Assembly: GCA_051870875.1 (NCBI GenBank)
Contig: JBJECG010000022.1
Span: 1-52,052, forward strand
Length of the DNA stretch: 52,052 bases
DNA from: Aphodosoma sp051870875
Lineage (GTDB): Bacteria; Bacteroidota; Bacteroidia; Bacteroidales; Paludibacteraceae
Direction of reading: 5' to 3'
Shown here: piece by piece, positions 1 to 7,783 of the stretch
How positions within the stretch are numbered: the first letter of the stretch is position 1
Layout: each line of letters begins with the position of its first letter
Translations under genes and position numbers: made by a program
The notes under the pieces: generated by a model
What the model saw: the letters and a program-made list of their open reading frames with translations, nothing else
Database searches by the model: none
What the model was told of the DNA's origin: nothing

Positions 1-28
1 TGTCCAACCCTCTATTTTCAATGTAAAA

Positions 29-277
29 TCACCATGCAAAATGTCCACGTGACCATAATTGACAATTCAAACGAACACGTTCAATAACAGCAAAGCATAG
101 CCTCTTGATCTGCTCAAACCGACACAATGACATCGAAAAAATCCGTTTATACAACGCCATTACAGGACCGATATCCACAAACAAGACCAAACCCAACGCA
201 ACCGGGCTCGATATCGTAATAAATCCTACAATACACCATACACCGCAGTATCCGCCTAAAACAATAAAATGTGACAA
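29..277 (-). CDS. possible small membrane protein, TTG start
   Basis: An 82-residue frame opens with TTG immediately after the TAA stop of the coiled-coil protein upstream, so translation could be coupled. The first half is strongly hydrophobic (about residues 1-45, two possible membrane segments) and the second half is basic. I recognise no family. The TTG start, lack of a visible ribosome-binding site and short length make it uncertain; it may equally be non-coding. No function is proposed. Confidence 0.25.
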   Translation of the reverse strand: MSHFIVLGGYCGVWCIVGFITISSPVALGLVLFVDIGPVMALYKRIFSMSLCRFEQIKRLCFAVIERVRLNCQLWSRGHFAW

Positions 278-1174
278 TTACCTTTTAAGCGAAAATTCCC
301 TGCTTCCAATCAGATGAGCATCGACAAAAAGATCGGCACGGTATATACCCGGCAGAAGCGTCTCCTCCACGGTGTAATAAATCTCATCGGACATGGCTTC
401 TCCACCATACTCAAAATTTTTGCGCGAAGAAAAAAGTATCTCGGCATCATCAAATGCAAAAACATCTGTTTCCGACTTGTGCAACACCAATCCGTCAGGT
501 GCAGTTATACGAAGATAAACGACTTTGTTGCCAACTGACGCGGTTATATTTTTGCCAATAGAATATGTTACCTTAAAAATAGCGGCAGACCGTACAGATT
601 GGGTTTTATAGCGACCGTTAGGCTTGTATGCCGTCACTTCCACGTCATAGGCTTCCAACTGCGATGCAACCGTAACTTTCTCCACCAATTGCTGCCGTTC
701 TTCCGCCAATGTTTTCGCCTCTTCAGCTGCCGCCTGAAAACGTTCATGCACTATCCTGTTCTCTTTCTGCAATTGCGTATTGGCAGCTGACAGAGAATCA
801 ACCTGCGCCACATAATAGACCAGCACTTTACGCACAGAACCCAACTCGGCTTTCAATTCCGAAATGCGGCGTGCATTAGTGGCTTTTACGGTACGTAACT
901 CTTCGAGAAGCATTTTCACCCTTTGCTGTTCCTTATCAAGCAGTACCAGAATGGAATCATTGCTTACCTGCATCGAAAAGCCTTCTATTTCAAGTGCCAT
1001 ATCAGAATATTCGTTTTCCAGCTTTTCCTTTTCATAATTCATCATTTCCACCATCTCAGACATCTCTTTGTCCTTGACATTCAAGCGAAAGACAAGATAA
1101 GCCACAATACTTACGAGAACAACGGCCACTGAAATTACAACAGCCACAATGACATTATTATTTTTTCCCTCCAT
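278..1174 (-). CDS. membrane-anchored coiled-coil protein, uncharacterised
   Basis: A 298-residue protein. Residues about 8-29 form one N-terminal membrane anchor with a short basic/polar cytoplasmic start. Residues about 33-170 are a long heptad-like coiled coil rich in Glu, Leu and Lys. The last ~120 residues form a compact, beta-rich domain that begins after the sequence EAYDVEVTAYKPNGRYK and contains a VYLRITAPDG strand. The plan (anchor, coiled coil, beta domain) matches a group of uncharacterised Bacteroidetes envelope proteins, so the C-terminal domain probably lies in the periplasm. A TAnnTTTG -7 element is visible upstream. I assign no enzymatic function. Confidence 0.8.
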   Translation of the reverse strand: MEGKNNNVIVAVVISVAVVLVSIVAYLVFRLNVKDKEMSEMVEMMNYEKEKLENEYSDMALEIEGFSMQVSNDSILVLLDKEQQRVKMLLEELRTVKATNARRISELKAELGSVRKVLVYYVAQVDSLSAANTQLQKENRIVHERFQAAAEEAKTLAEERQQLVEKVTVASQLEAYDVEVTAYKPNGRYKTQSVRSAAIFKVTYSIGKNITASVGNKVVYLRITAPDGLVLHKSETDVFAFDDAEILFSSRKNFEYGGEAMSDEIYYTVEETLLPGIYRADLFVDAHLIGSREFSLKR

Positions 1175-1211
1175 AACAATAAATTTAATACAACTTTACT
1201 TTGACAAGTTG

Positions 1212-1219
1212 CAAAGATA
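1212..1219 (-). promoter_or_regulatory. -7 element for the coiled-coil protein
   Basis: TATCTTTG on the minus strand, a full match to the Bacteroidetes TAnnTTTG -7 consensus, 37 bases before the ATG at 1174. No TTG is seen at the usual -33 distance. Confidence 0.45.
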
Positions 1220-1356
1220 ATATTTTTCCTGAATATACCGGATGTCGTGCAACGTATTATTTTCCAACAACGGAGTTACTATCCGTAGAATGTAAGATAC
1301 AGGACATTACGAAGAAAATAAATATGGAAAAGTTTCCGCAATTCAAATATATTGGC

Positions 1357-1364
1357 TAACTTTG
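1357..1364 (+). promoter_or_regulatory. -7 element for mdh
   Basis: TAACTTTG matches the Bacteroidetes -7 consensus TAnnTTTG and lies 77 bases before the mdh ATG, leaving a leader of about 70 bases. The -33 position holds only a T-rich TTTCC, so the match is partial. Confidence 0.5.
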
Positions 1365-1441
1365 CTGCGGTTTGAGTAAGTAGAATACGAAATCAAAACG
1401 CTTATCACAATAAACACAAACTTATAAAACATTAAAACATC

Positions 1442-2386
1442 ATGTCTAAAGTAACCGTTGTAGGCGCAGGTAACGTGGGTGCTACATGTGCCAATGTATT
1501 GGCTGTAAACGAAGTGGCCAATGAAGTAGTACTTATTGATATCAAAGAAGGTTTTGCAGAAGGCAAAGCTATGGATATCATGCAAACCGCCCAGCTTATG
1601 GGTTTTGATACTGTAGTGAAAGGTATAACAGGAGACTATTCGCAAACAGCAAATTCCGATGTTGTCATAGTTACCTCCGGAATTCCCCGTAAACCAGGCA
1701 TGACCCGCGAAGAACTCATAGGGGTGAATGCGGGCATCGTAAAATCAGTAACAGAAAGTTGTTTGAAATATTCACCGAATGCCATCTTCATCATAGTAGC
1801 AAATCCTATGGATCCGATGGCTTTCCTCACATACAAGACTCTCGGCTTGCCACGTAACCGCGTCATAGGTATGGGCGGCGCACTTGACAGTTCACGTTTC
1901 AAATATTTCATCAGCCAGGCTATCGGTTGCAACGCAAACGAAGTTGAAGGTATAGTAATCGGAGGCCACGGCGATACAACCATGATTCCTCTGCCACGTA
2001 TAGCTACCTACAAAGGTATGCCTATAAGCACATTCCTTTCCGCCGAAAAAGTGGATGAAGTAGTCAAATCAACCATGGTGGGCGGTGCTACCCTTACCGG
2101 TCTTCTAGGTACTTCAGCTTGGATGGCTCCTGGTGCAGCATCAGCTGCCGTTGCTGAATCCATAGTCAAGAACCAAGGTAAAATGATCACTTGCGCCGCT
2201 TATCTTGACGGAGAATACGGAATGAAGGACATCATGATCGGAGTGCCTGTAATCCTCGGCAAGAATGGTATAGAACGTATCGTAGAGCTGGAACTTACTG
2301 CTGATGAAAAAGCCAAACTTGCAGCAAGTGAAGCTGCCGTCCGCAAAACCAATTCCATCCTTTATGAAAACGGACTGGTAAAGTAA
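1442..2386 (+). CDS. mdh: malate dehydrogenase (LDH-like type)
   Basis: Reversible NAD-dependent conversion of malate and oxaloacetate in the cytoplasm; in fermentative Bacteroidales it works in the reductive direction on the way to fumarate and succinate. The 314 residues show the Rossmann motif GAGNVGA at residues 7-13, the substrate loop GIPRKPGMTREEL, whose Arg marks malate rather than lactate specificity, and the catalytic-His segment GGHGDTTMIPL. Length is normal for the LDH-like MDH class (about 310). The gene is monocistronic: its own -7 element lies upstream and a strong hairpin downstream. Start is the ATG, with the dinucleotide-binding strand beginning at residue 3. Confidence 0.97.
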   Translation: MSKVTVVGAGNVGATCANVLAVNEVANEVVLIDIKEGFAEGKAMDIMQTAQLMGFDTVVKGITGDYSQTANSDVVIVTSGIPRKPGMTREELIGVNAGIVKSVTESCLKYSPNAIFIIVANPMDPMAFLTYKTLGLPRNRVIGMGGALDSSRFKYFISQAIGCNANEVEGIVIGGHGDTTMIPLPRIATYKGMPISTFLSAEKVDEVVKSTMVGGATLTGLLGTSAWMAPGAASAAVAESIVKNQGKMITCAAYLDGEYGMKDIMIGVPVILGKNGIERIVELELTADEKAKLAASEAAVRKTNSILYENGLVK

Positions 2387-2414
2387 ACAGAGAACAAAGC
2401 GACAACGTAATACG

Positions 2415-2460
2415 GTGGCGTGATTATCTCAATAAAAGGAGGTAATCACGCCACTTTTCT
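2415..2460 (+). terminator. rho-independent terminator of mdh
   Basis: Perfect 12-bp stem GTGGCGTGATTA / TAATCACGCCAC (2415-2426 and 2443-2454) with a 16-base loop, followed by TTTTCT. It begins 28 bases after the mdh stop. Confidence 0.85.
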
Positions 2461-2462
2461 CT

Positions 2463-2530
2463 GAAATGAGCAAATAAAGAAATAAATAAAGAAATAAATA
2501 AAGAAAGAAAGAAATGAGCAAATAAAGAAA
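2463..2530. repeat. AT-rich simple repeat bounded by a 20-base direct repeat
   Basis: GAAATGAGCAAATAAAGAAA occurs at 2463-2482 and again at 2511-2530. Between them are imperfect AAATAAAG / AAGAAAG units. The tract sits just after the mdh terminator and carries no gene. Such tracts usually arise by slippage. Confidence 0.8.
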
Positions 2531-2763
2531 CTGTATTTCAAGATACCTCTATTTTATTTTCAAAATCTCAGATATCAAGCAGACATATACAAAAAGCTAA
2601 TTATCAATTGCAATAACAATCCATTTATTGGCAAGTTAATTGCTGTTTTCATATTACCAATTGTATACCGGCATATTATTGGTGACTTAAAAAATTTCTT
2701 ATGACAGCACTGAAGGTTTTTCGATTTCAGAATACCGCCGCAGCCAATATTTACTTTATAAAC
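2531..2763. other. intergenic, nothing recognised
   Basis: AT-rich space between the repeat tract and the kor terminator. A 64-codon minus frame exists here but has no family resemblance and overlaps the presumed terminator, so it is not called. Confidence 0.5.
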
Positions 2764-2810
2764 CAACAACAGCCGGACCCGGCAAACGCCTATAAGTCCG
2801 ACTGTTGTTG
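2764..2810 (-). terminator. hairpin after korB
   Basis: Arms 2764-2777 and 2797-2810 (CAACAACAGCCGGA and TCCGACTGTTGTTG) pair over 14 positions with one G-U in the minus-strand transcript. It lies 47 bases past the korB stop. The following U-tract is weak, so termination is inferred from position and stem strength. Confidence 0.6.
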
Positions 2811-2856
2811 CATGAAATAAAAATACGTCAAATACAGAGTTGTATGAGTGCCTGCA

Positions 2857-3855
2857 TTACATATCCCATTGTTCGAGCGAACCGATGAGTTCGTCAAACG
2901 TATGGTACTTGCTCTTGCTCTGTACCTCCTTTATTTGGTTCGTGACAGCTACATCGTATGTTTCACAATCTACATCACGTATCACTCCCATTGCAATAGG
3001 CATATCAGGACCATCCATAAGAGCCAGTTTAAGATGTAATGTAGTGTCTTCACATTTTGCATCGTGCACAAGGATGTCACTCTCTTTCACTCCATTTTCA
3101 CCTATAGTAACGACTTTGAGATTCCAACCGTCAAGTACAAGTCCTTTGTTGCGGTCTTTACCAAAAATCATAGGTTTGCCATGTTCAAGAAGCACGGTAC
3201 GCTCCATGCGGTCTTCTTTAGTGGCAATCCAACCATGGGTACCATTGTTGAAAATGACGCAATTTGTAAGAAACTCACATACGGAATATCCTTTATGGGC
3301 TTCTGCTGCCTTCAACACCATAAGCGATGTAGGCTGGTCTACGTCAAGCGAACGGGCGAAGAAAGTTCCTCGTGCCCCCATTACAAGTTCGGCCGGACGG
3401 AACGGACGTTCCACAGTACCGAACGGAGAGGATTTGCTTACAAATCCTTTTGGAGATGTAGGGGAATACTGACCTTTGGTCAAACCATAAATACGGTTGT
3501 TGAAAATGATCAGATTTATATCTACATTACGACGAATAGCATGAATAAAGTGATTGCCGCCGATAGCCAGACAGTCTCCGTCTCCTGAAGCCTGCCACAC
3601 TGTAAGTTGCGGATTAGCCACTTTAACGCCTGAAGCGATTGCTGCACCACGACCATGTATAGTGTTGAAACCGTATGTGTTCATATAATGCGGCAGACGG
3701 GAAGAACAACCGATACCGGATATTACAGCTATCTGATGGGGCGGAATGCCAATTTCTGCCATTGCTTTTTGCAGAGAGTTGAGGACAGCATGGTCTCCGC
3801 AACCCGGACACCAGCGTACATATTGGTCACTTTTATAATCTTTTGCTGTGTACAT
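2857..3855 (-). CDS. korB: 2-oxoacid:ferredoxin oxidoreductase, beta subunit (KorB-like)
   Basis: Thiamine-diphosphate-binding subunit of a CoA-dependent 2-oxoacid:ferredoxin oxidoreductase, most likely the 2-oxoglutarate enzyme giving succinyl-CoA, CO2 and reduced ferredoxin. The 332 residues contain WCPGCGDHAVL near residue 15 (cluster/TPP region), SGIGCSSRL, and the TPP/Mg motif GDGDCLAIGGNHFIH continuing to FNNRIYGLTKGQ. It lies 14 bases downstream of korA in the same direction, so the two are co-transcribed. No separate ferredoxin-like delta subunit is present beside it, as usual for the two-subunit KorAB form. Substrate (2-oxoglutarate versus another 2-oxoacid) is assigned by family resemblance only. 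Confidence 0.92.
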   Translation of the reverse strand: MYTAKDYKSDQYVRWCPGCGDHAVLNSLQKAMAEIGIPPHQIAVISGIGCSSRLPHYMNTYGFNTIHGRGAAIASGVKVANPQLTVWQASGDGDCLAIGGNHFIHAIRRNVDINLIIFNNRIYGLTKGQYSPTSPKGFVSKSSPFGTVERPFRPAELVMGARGTFFARSLDVDQPTSLMVLKAAEAHKGYSVCEFLTNCVIFNNGTHGWIATKEDRMERTVLLEHGKPMIFGKDRNKGLVLDGWNLKVVTIGENGVKESDILVHDAKCEDTTLHLKLALMDGPDMPIAMGVIRDVDCETYDVAVTNQIKEVQSKSKYHTFDELIGSLEQWDM

Positions 3856-3869
3856 AGTATTCTGTTGTA

Positions 3870-5708
3870 TTATAAGGTTTTAAGATATTCCACTATTTGA
3901 CCTACATTGAACGGCTGACCTTCAACTTTATTGAATTGACAGTAATTGCCAGGAACTTGGGAACGGAGGTATGTGGCAAACTGGCCTGAATTCAGTTCGC
4001 AAACCGCAATTTTACTGTATTTGCGTATTATTTCAGCAGCATTTTTAGGCAGTGGATTGATATAATTGAAATGTGCCAATGCACATGGATGACCGTCATG
4101 GTTCATCGCATTGACCGCACTGAGCAAGTGGCCGTAAGTAGACCCCCACCCAATGACAAGCAAATCGGCATTTGTATCGCCTTCCACCTTGAGTTCGGGT
4201 ATCTGATTGGCAACCTGCGCCACTTTACGGGCACGGGTTTCAACCATAAGGGCATGGTTTGCCCCATCGGTAGAAATAGAAGCTTTCTGAGAATCACGCT
4301 CCAGTCCACAGTTGCGGTGCGCAAATCCCTCCATACCTGCCGTAGCCAAGTAGCGGACAGCAGTTTCAGCATTACGGGTAACTGCATTGTAGCCTTCTTT
4401 CTGATCATCAGTGACCACTTGTGGATGTATTTCAGGAAGTTCTGCCAACTTAGGCAGACGCCAGAGAGCTGATCCATTTCCAAGGTAGGCATCTGAAAGC
4501 AATATTACAGGTACATTGTTTTCAAGAGCTATTTTTGCAGCCTGGAAGGCAAAGTCAAAACAGTTGTCGGAACTGCTTGCTGCCAGTACAACACACGGAC
4601 ATTCTCCGTTACGTCCGTAAATAGCCTGCAGAAGGTCGGTCTGTTCGGTTTTTGTCGGAAGTCCGGTAGAAGGGCCGCCCCGCATTACGTCAATAACTAC
4701 CAAAGGAAGTTCTGCCATTACACCAAGTCCTATGGCTTCGGATTTCAATGAAAGGCCTGGACCGGAAGTACTTGTAACTGCCAGATCGCCTGCAAATGCG
4801 GCACCGAGAGCGATGCATACGCCGGCGATTTCGTCTTCGGCCTGTACTACTTTAACTCCCATATCCTTACGTGCGACCAGTTCGTGCATGATATCGGTTG
4901 CAGGCGTAATGGGATAGCTGCCAAGAAAGAGTTCCTTGCCGGCTTTGTGTGCTGCAGCAATCAAACCGAGTGCGGTAGCCTTGTTTCCGGCTATGATAGT
5001 GTAACGTCCCTTTGGAAGTTCTTCGGAACGGTGTATTTCGTAGGTTGATATGTTAAGGGCAAGGTTATTTCCATAGTTGTATCCGTCAGTCAATACTTTG
5101 GTGTTGGCTTTGAGGAGGTCTGGCTTCTTGCCGAATTTGTTTCCGAGGAAATGAATAGCCTGTTCCAGCGGACGGTTGAACAACCAGCAGATGAGGCCCA
5201 ATGCAAACATATTCTTGCAACGCACCACAGCTTTATTGTCCATACCGAATCCCTCAAGGCTTTTTTGTGTGAGGGTCGTCAATGCTACCGGTACAAGCTG
5301 AATAGTTTCGGAAAGGCCCAGTTCGGTAAACGGGTTATCGGTTTTATAATTGGCCTTTTCCAGATCTTTTTCACCGAACGAGTCGGTATCAAAGATAAGG
5401 ACGCCAAGTTTTTTCAGTGCTTTGTAGTTTACTTTGAGTGCCGCTGCATTCATAGCTACAAGCACATCGGCATCGTTACCCGGAGTATAGATACCTGATC
5501 CTACGTGGACTTGGAAACTTGAAACTCCGCCTACAGTTCCTTGTGGCGCACGCATATCGGCAGGATAATCGGGAAACGTTGCTATTTCATTACCCAAAAT
5601 AGCCGACAAGTTGGAAAACAATGTTCCTGTGAGTTGCATACCATCGCCAGAGTCTCCGCAGAAACGGATTACAACGTCTTTGCGAATGGTTTTTTCATGT
5701 GAATTCAT
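3870..5708 (-). CDS. korA: 2-oxoacid:ferredoxin oxidoreductase, fused gamma-alpha subunit (KorA-like)
   Basis: Partner of the beta subunit. The 612-residue chain has an N-terminal gamma domain (about residues 10-185; RFCGDSGDGMQLTGTLFSN near the start) fused to the alpha pyrimidine-binding domain (from about residue 235; LGSYPITPATDIMHEL, then EDEIAGVCIALGAAFAG and STSGPGLSLKSEAIGL). The C-terminal ~100 residues form the domain II Rossmann part (LLVIGWGSTYGH). Gamma-alpha fusion and length are typical of KorA. Spacing to korB is 14 bases. ettA lies 61 bases upstream on the same strand, so the three may share a transcript. Confidence 0.92.
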   Translation of the reverse strand: MNSHEKTIRKDVVIRFCGDSGDGMQLTGTLFSNLSAILGNEIATFPDYPADMRAPQGTVGGVSSFQVHVGSGIYTPGNDADVLVAMNAAALKVNYKALKKLGVLIFDTDSFGEKDLEKANYKTDNPFTELGLSETIQLVPVALTTLTQKSLEGFGMDNKAVVRCKNMFALGLICWLFNRPLEQAIHFLGNKFGKKPDLLKANTKVLTDGYNYGNNLALNISTYEIHRSEELPKGRYTIIAGNKATALGLIAAAHKAGKELFLGSYPITPATDIMHELVARKDMGVKVVQAEDEIAGVCIALGAAFAGDLAVTSTSGPGLSLKSEAIGLGVMAELPLVVIDVMRGGPSTGLPTKTEQTDLLQAIYGRNGECPCVVLAASSSDNCFDFAFQAAKIALENNVPVILLSDAYLGNGSALWRLPKLAELPEIHPQVVTDDQKEGYNAVTRNAETAVRYLATAGMEGFAHRNCGLERDSQKASISTDGANHALMVETRARKVAQVANQIPELKVEGDTNADLLVIGWGSTYGHLLSAVNAMNHDGHPCALAHFNYINPLPKNAAEIIRKYSKIAVCELNSGQFATYLRSQVPGNYCQFNKVEGQPFNVGQIVEYLKTL

Positions 5709-5769
5709 TGCTATACTTTTTATTTTTAGTGTTTTTCTTATATCTGGTGTTATTAGGCTGTCTAAATTA

Positions 5770-7440
5770 TCATTCCATCAGTTTGCGGTAACGTATACGT
5801 CTTGGTTCAACGTCACCCATACGCATACGTTTATTTTCTTCGTATTCGCTGTATGTACCTTCGAAGAAGAATACTCTTGAGTCACCTTCATAGGCAAGAA
5901 TGTGTGTGCAGATACGGTCGAGGAACCAACGGTCATGCGAGATGACAACGGCACATCCGGCAAAGTTCTGCAGTCCTTCTTCGAGTGCACGCAGTGTATT
6001 GACATCAATATCGTTGGTCGGTTCATCAAGCAACAGTACGTTAGCTTCACTTTTGAGGGTCAGTGCAAGATGCAGACGGTTGCGTTCACCACCTGAAAGC
6101 ATACCGCAAAGTTTCTCCTGGTCAGCTCCAGTAAAGTTGAAACGGCTGAGGTAAGCTCTCGAGTTGATTTCGCGTCCGCCGACACGTATGAATTCCGTTC
6201 CGCCCGATACCACTTCATATATTGTTTTTTTAGGGTCAATGTCTTTGTGCATTTGGTCGACATATCCGATTTTGACGGTTTCGCCAATTTCAAATGTTCC
6301 GGAATCGACAGTTTCGATGCCCATTATCATACGGAAAAGCGTGGTTTTTCCGGCTCCGTTCGGGCCGATGATACCTACTATTCCGTTTGGAGGCAGGATA
6401 AAGTTCAGGTTTTCAAACAACAGGCGGTCGCCGTAAGATTTGGAAACATCAACGGCATTGATGACCTTATTTCCCAAACGAGGTCCGTTTGGTATGAATA
6501 TTTCGAGTTTTTCTTCACGCTCCTTCTGGTCTTGGTTCATCAGGGCATCGTATGAGTTGAGACGAGCCTTGCCTTTGGCGTGGCGAGCCGACGGAGCCAT
6601 GCGTATCCATTCCAGTTCACGTTCCAGTGTCTTGCGGCGTTTGCTGGCTTGTTTTTCCTCTTGAGCCATGCGTGTGGTCTTCTGGTCGAGCCAACCCGAA
6701 TAGTTTCCTTTCCAAGGTATGCCTTCTCCCCGGTCAAGTTCGAGTATCCAACCTGCAACATGGTCAAGGAAGTAGCGGTCGTGCGTTACGGCAATCACAG
6801 TCCCTTTGTATTGTTGCAGGTGCTGTTCCAGCCAGTCAATCGATTCTGCATCCAGATGGTTGGTCGGTTCATCAAGAAGCAGTACGTCCGGTTCCTGCAA
6901 AAGGAGACGGCACAACGCCACCCGACGGCGTTCGCCACCGGAAAGAGTTTTCATCACGGCGTTTTCATCCGGACAGCGGAGAGCATCCATTGCACGTTCA
7001 AGCTTGGAATCAATGTTCCAGGCATCGTGCTGGTCAAGCTTTTCCTGTATTTCGGCCTGGCGTGCCAGGAGTTTTTCAAAGTCGGCATCTGGCTCGGCAA
7101 ACGCTTCGTTTATTTTCTCAAACTCAGCCAGCATATCCATGATTTGCCGGACACCTTCACGTACAACCTCTATTACGGTCTTGTTCTCATCAAACTTAGG
7201 CTCCTGCTCCAAATAACCGACGCTGTAACCAGGAGAAAAAACCACCTCTCCCTGATCCGGCTGATCTATACCGGCGATGATTTTCATCAGAGTAGATTTA
7301 CCCGATCCGTTCAAACCTATGATGCCTATTTTGGCTCCATAAAAAAACGAAAGGTAGATGTTTTTCAACACCTGTTTTTGCGGTGTGAACGACTTGCTGA
7401 CGTTCACCATCGAAAAAATTATCTTTTTATCGTCTGCCAT
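5770..7440 (-). CDS. ettA: energy-dependent translational throttle protein EttA (ABC-F ATPase)
   Basis: Ribosome-binding ABC-F protein that acts at the E site and responds to the ATP/ADP ratio to gate the first peptide bonds. The 556 residues carry two ABC cassettes: Walker A GLNGSGKST with signature LSGGERRRVAL and LLLDEPTNHLD, then Walker A GPNGAGKTT with LSGGERNRLHLA and LLLDEPTNDID. The linker between them (from about residue 245) contains the basic segment KQASKRRKTLERELEWIRM and ARHAKGKARL, the P-site tRNA interaction motif. THDRYFLD and SHDRWFLD are the switch histidines. No membrane domain is present. Length matches E. coli EttA (555). Confidence 0.95.
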   Translation of the reverse strand: MADDKKIIFSMVNVSKSFTPQKQVLKNIYLSFFYGAKIGIIGLNGSGKSTLMKIIAGIDQPDQGEVVFSPGYSVGYLEQEPKFDENKTVIEVVREGVRQIMDMLAEFEKINEAFAEPDADFEKLLARQAEIQEKLDQHDAWNIDSKLERAMDALRCPDENAVMKTLSGGERRRVALCRLLLQEPDVLLLDEPTNHLDAESIDWLEQHLQQYKGTVIAVTHDRYFLDHVAGWILELDRGEGIPWKGNYSGWLDQKTTRMAQEEKQASKRRKTLERELEWIRMAPSARHAKGKARLNSYDALMNQDQKEREEKLEIFIPNGPRLGNKVINAVDVSKSYGDRLLFENLNFILPPNGIVGIIGPNGAGKTTLFRMIMGIETVDSGTFEIGETVKIGYVDQMHKDIDPKKTIYEVVSGGTEFIRVGGREINSRAYLSRFNFTGADQEKLCGMLSGGERNRLHLALTLKSEANVLLLDEPTNDIDVNTLRALEEGLQNFAGCAVVISHDRWFLDRICTHILAYEGDSRVFFFEGTYSEYEENKRMRMGDVEPRRIRYRKLME

Positions 7441-7783
7441 GTATATGGTTTTATCGTTGGTATGTATACGTTCTTATCCGGTATTCTATTTATAGCAGTT
7501 GACTGTCAACAATATAAGGCGCAAAACAACGGTTATGGCACTTACCGTTCCGTAACTGCATGACAGTATGTTGCAAAGATACTATATTTTTTTGACAGAT
7601 TACATATTTTAATCCAGCATTTTCAAGTTGTTTTTGGCTGTATATCCACTTTCATATGAAAATTGCATGGCAGACGGTGCCGACAGCCTGAAATTTCCAG
7701 TATGTTGCATTATGAGAATATTGTGTTTTTACAGCGGCTCAGGTTGGATCTATCCGTCAGATACCGGAAAATTTCCAGTATAT
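7441..7783. other. intergenic region between ettA and the helicase gene
   Basis: It contains the ettA -7 element and a 13-base direct repeat AAATTTCCAGTAT at 7691-7703 and 7768-7780, the second copy ending just past the helicase stop codon. No terminator hairpin or RNA gene is recognised. Confidence 0.5.
7574..7581 (-). promoter_or_regulatory. -7 element for ettA(-korAB)
   Basis: TATCTTTG on the minus strand, a full TAnnTTTG match, about 130 bases before the ettA start. No clear TTG at -33. Confidence 0.45.

Noticed and set aside
2575..2769. 64-codon minus-strand frame downstream of korB
   Set aside because: It overlaps the putative terminator, is very AT-rich, and resembles no family.
6580..7563. 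327-codon plus-strand open frame
   Set aside because: Antisense to ettA, whose ABC motifs are unmistakable; composition is not protein-like.
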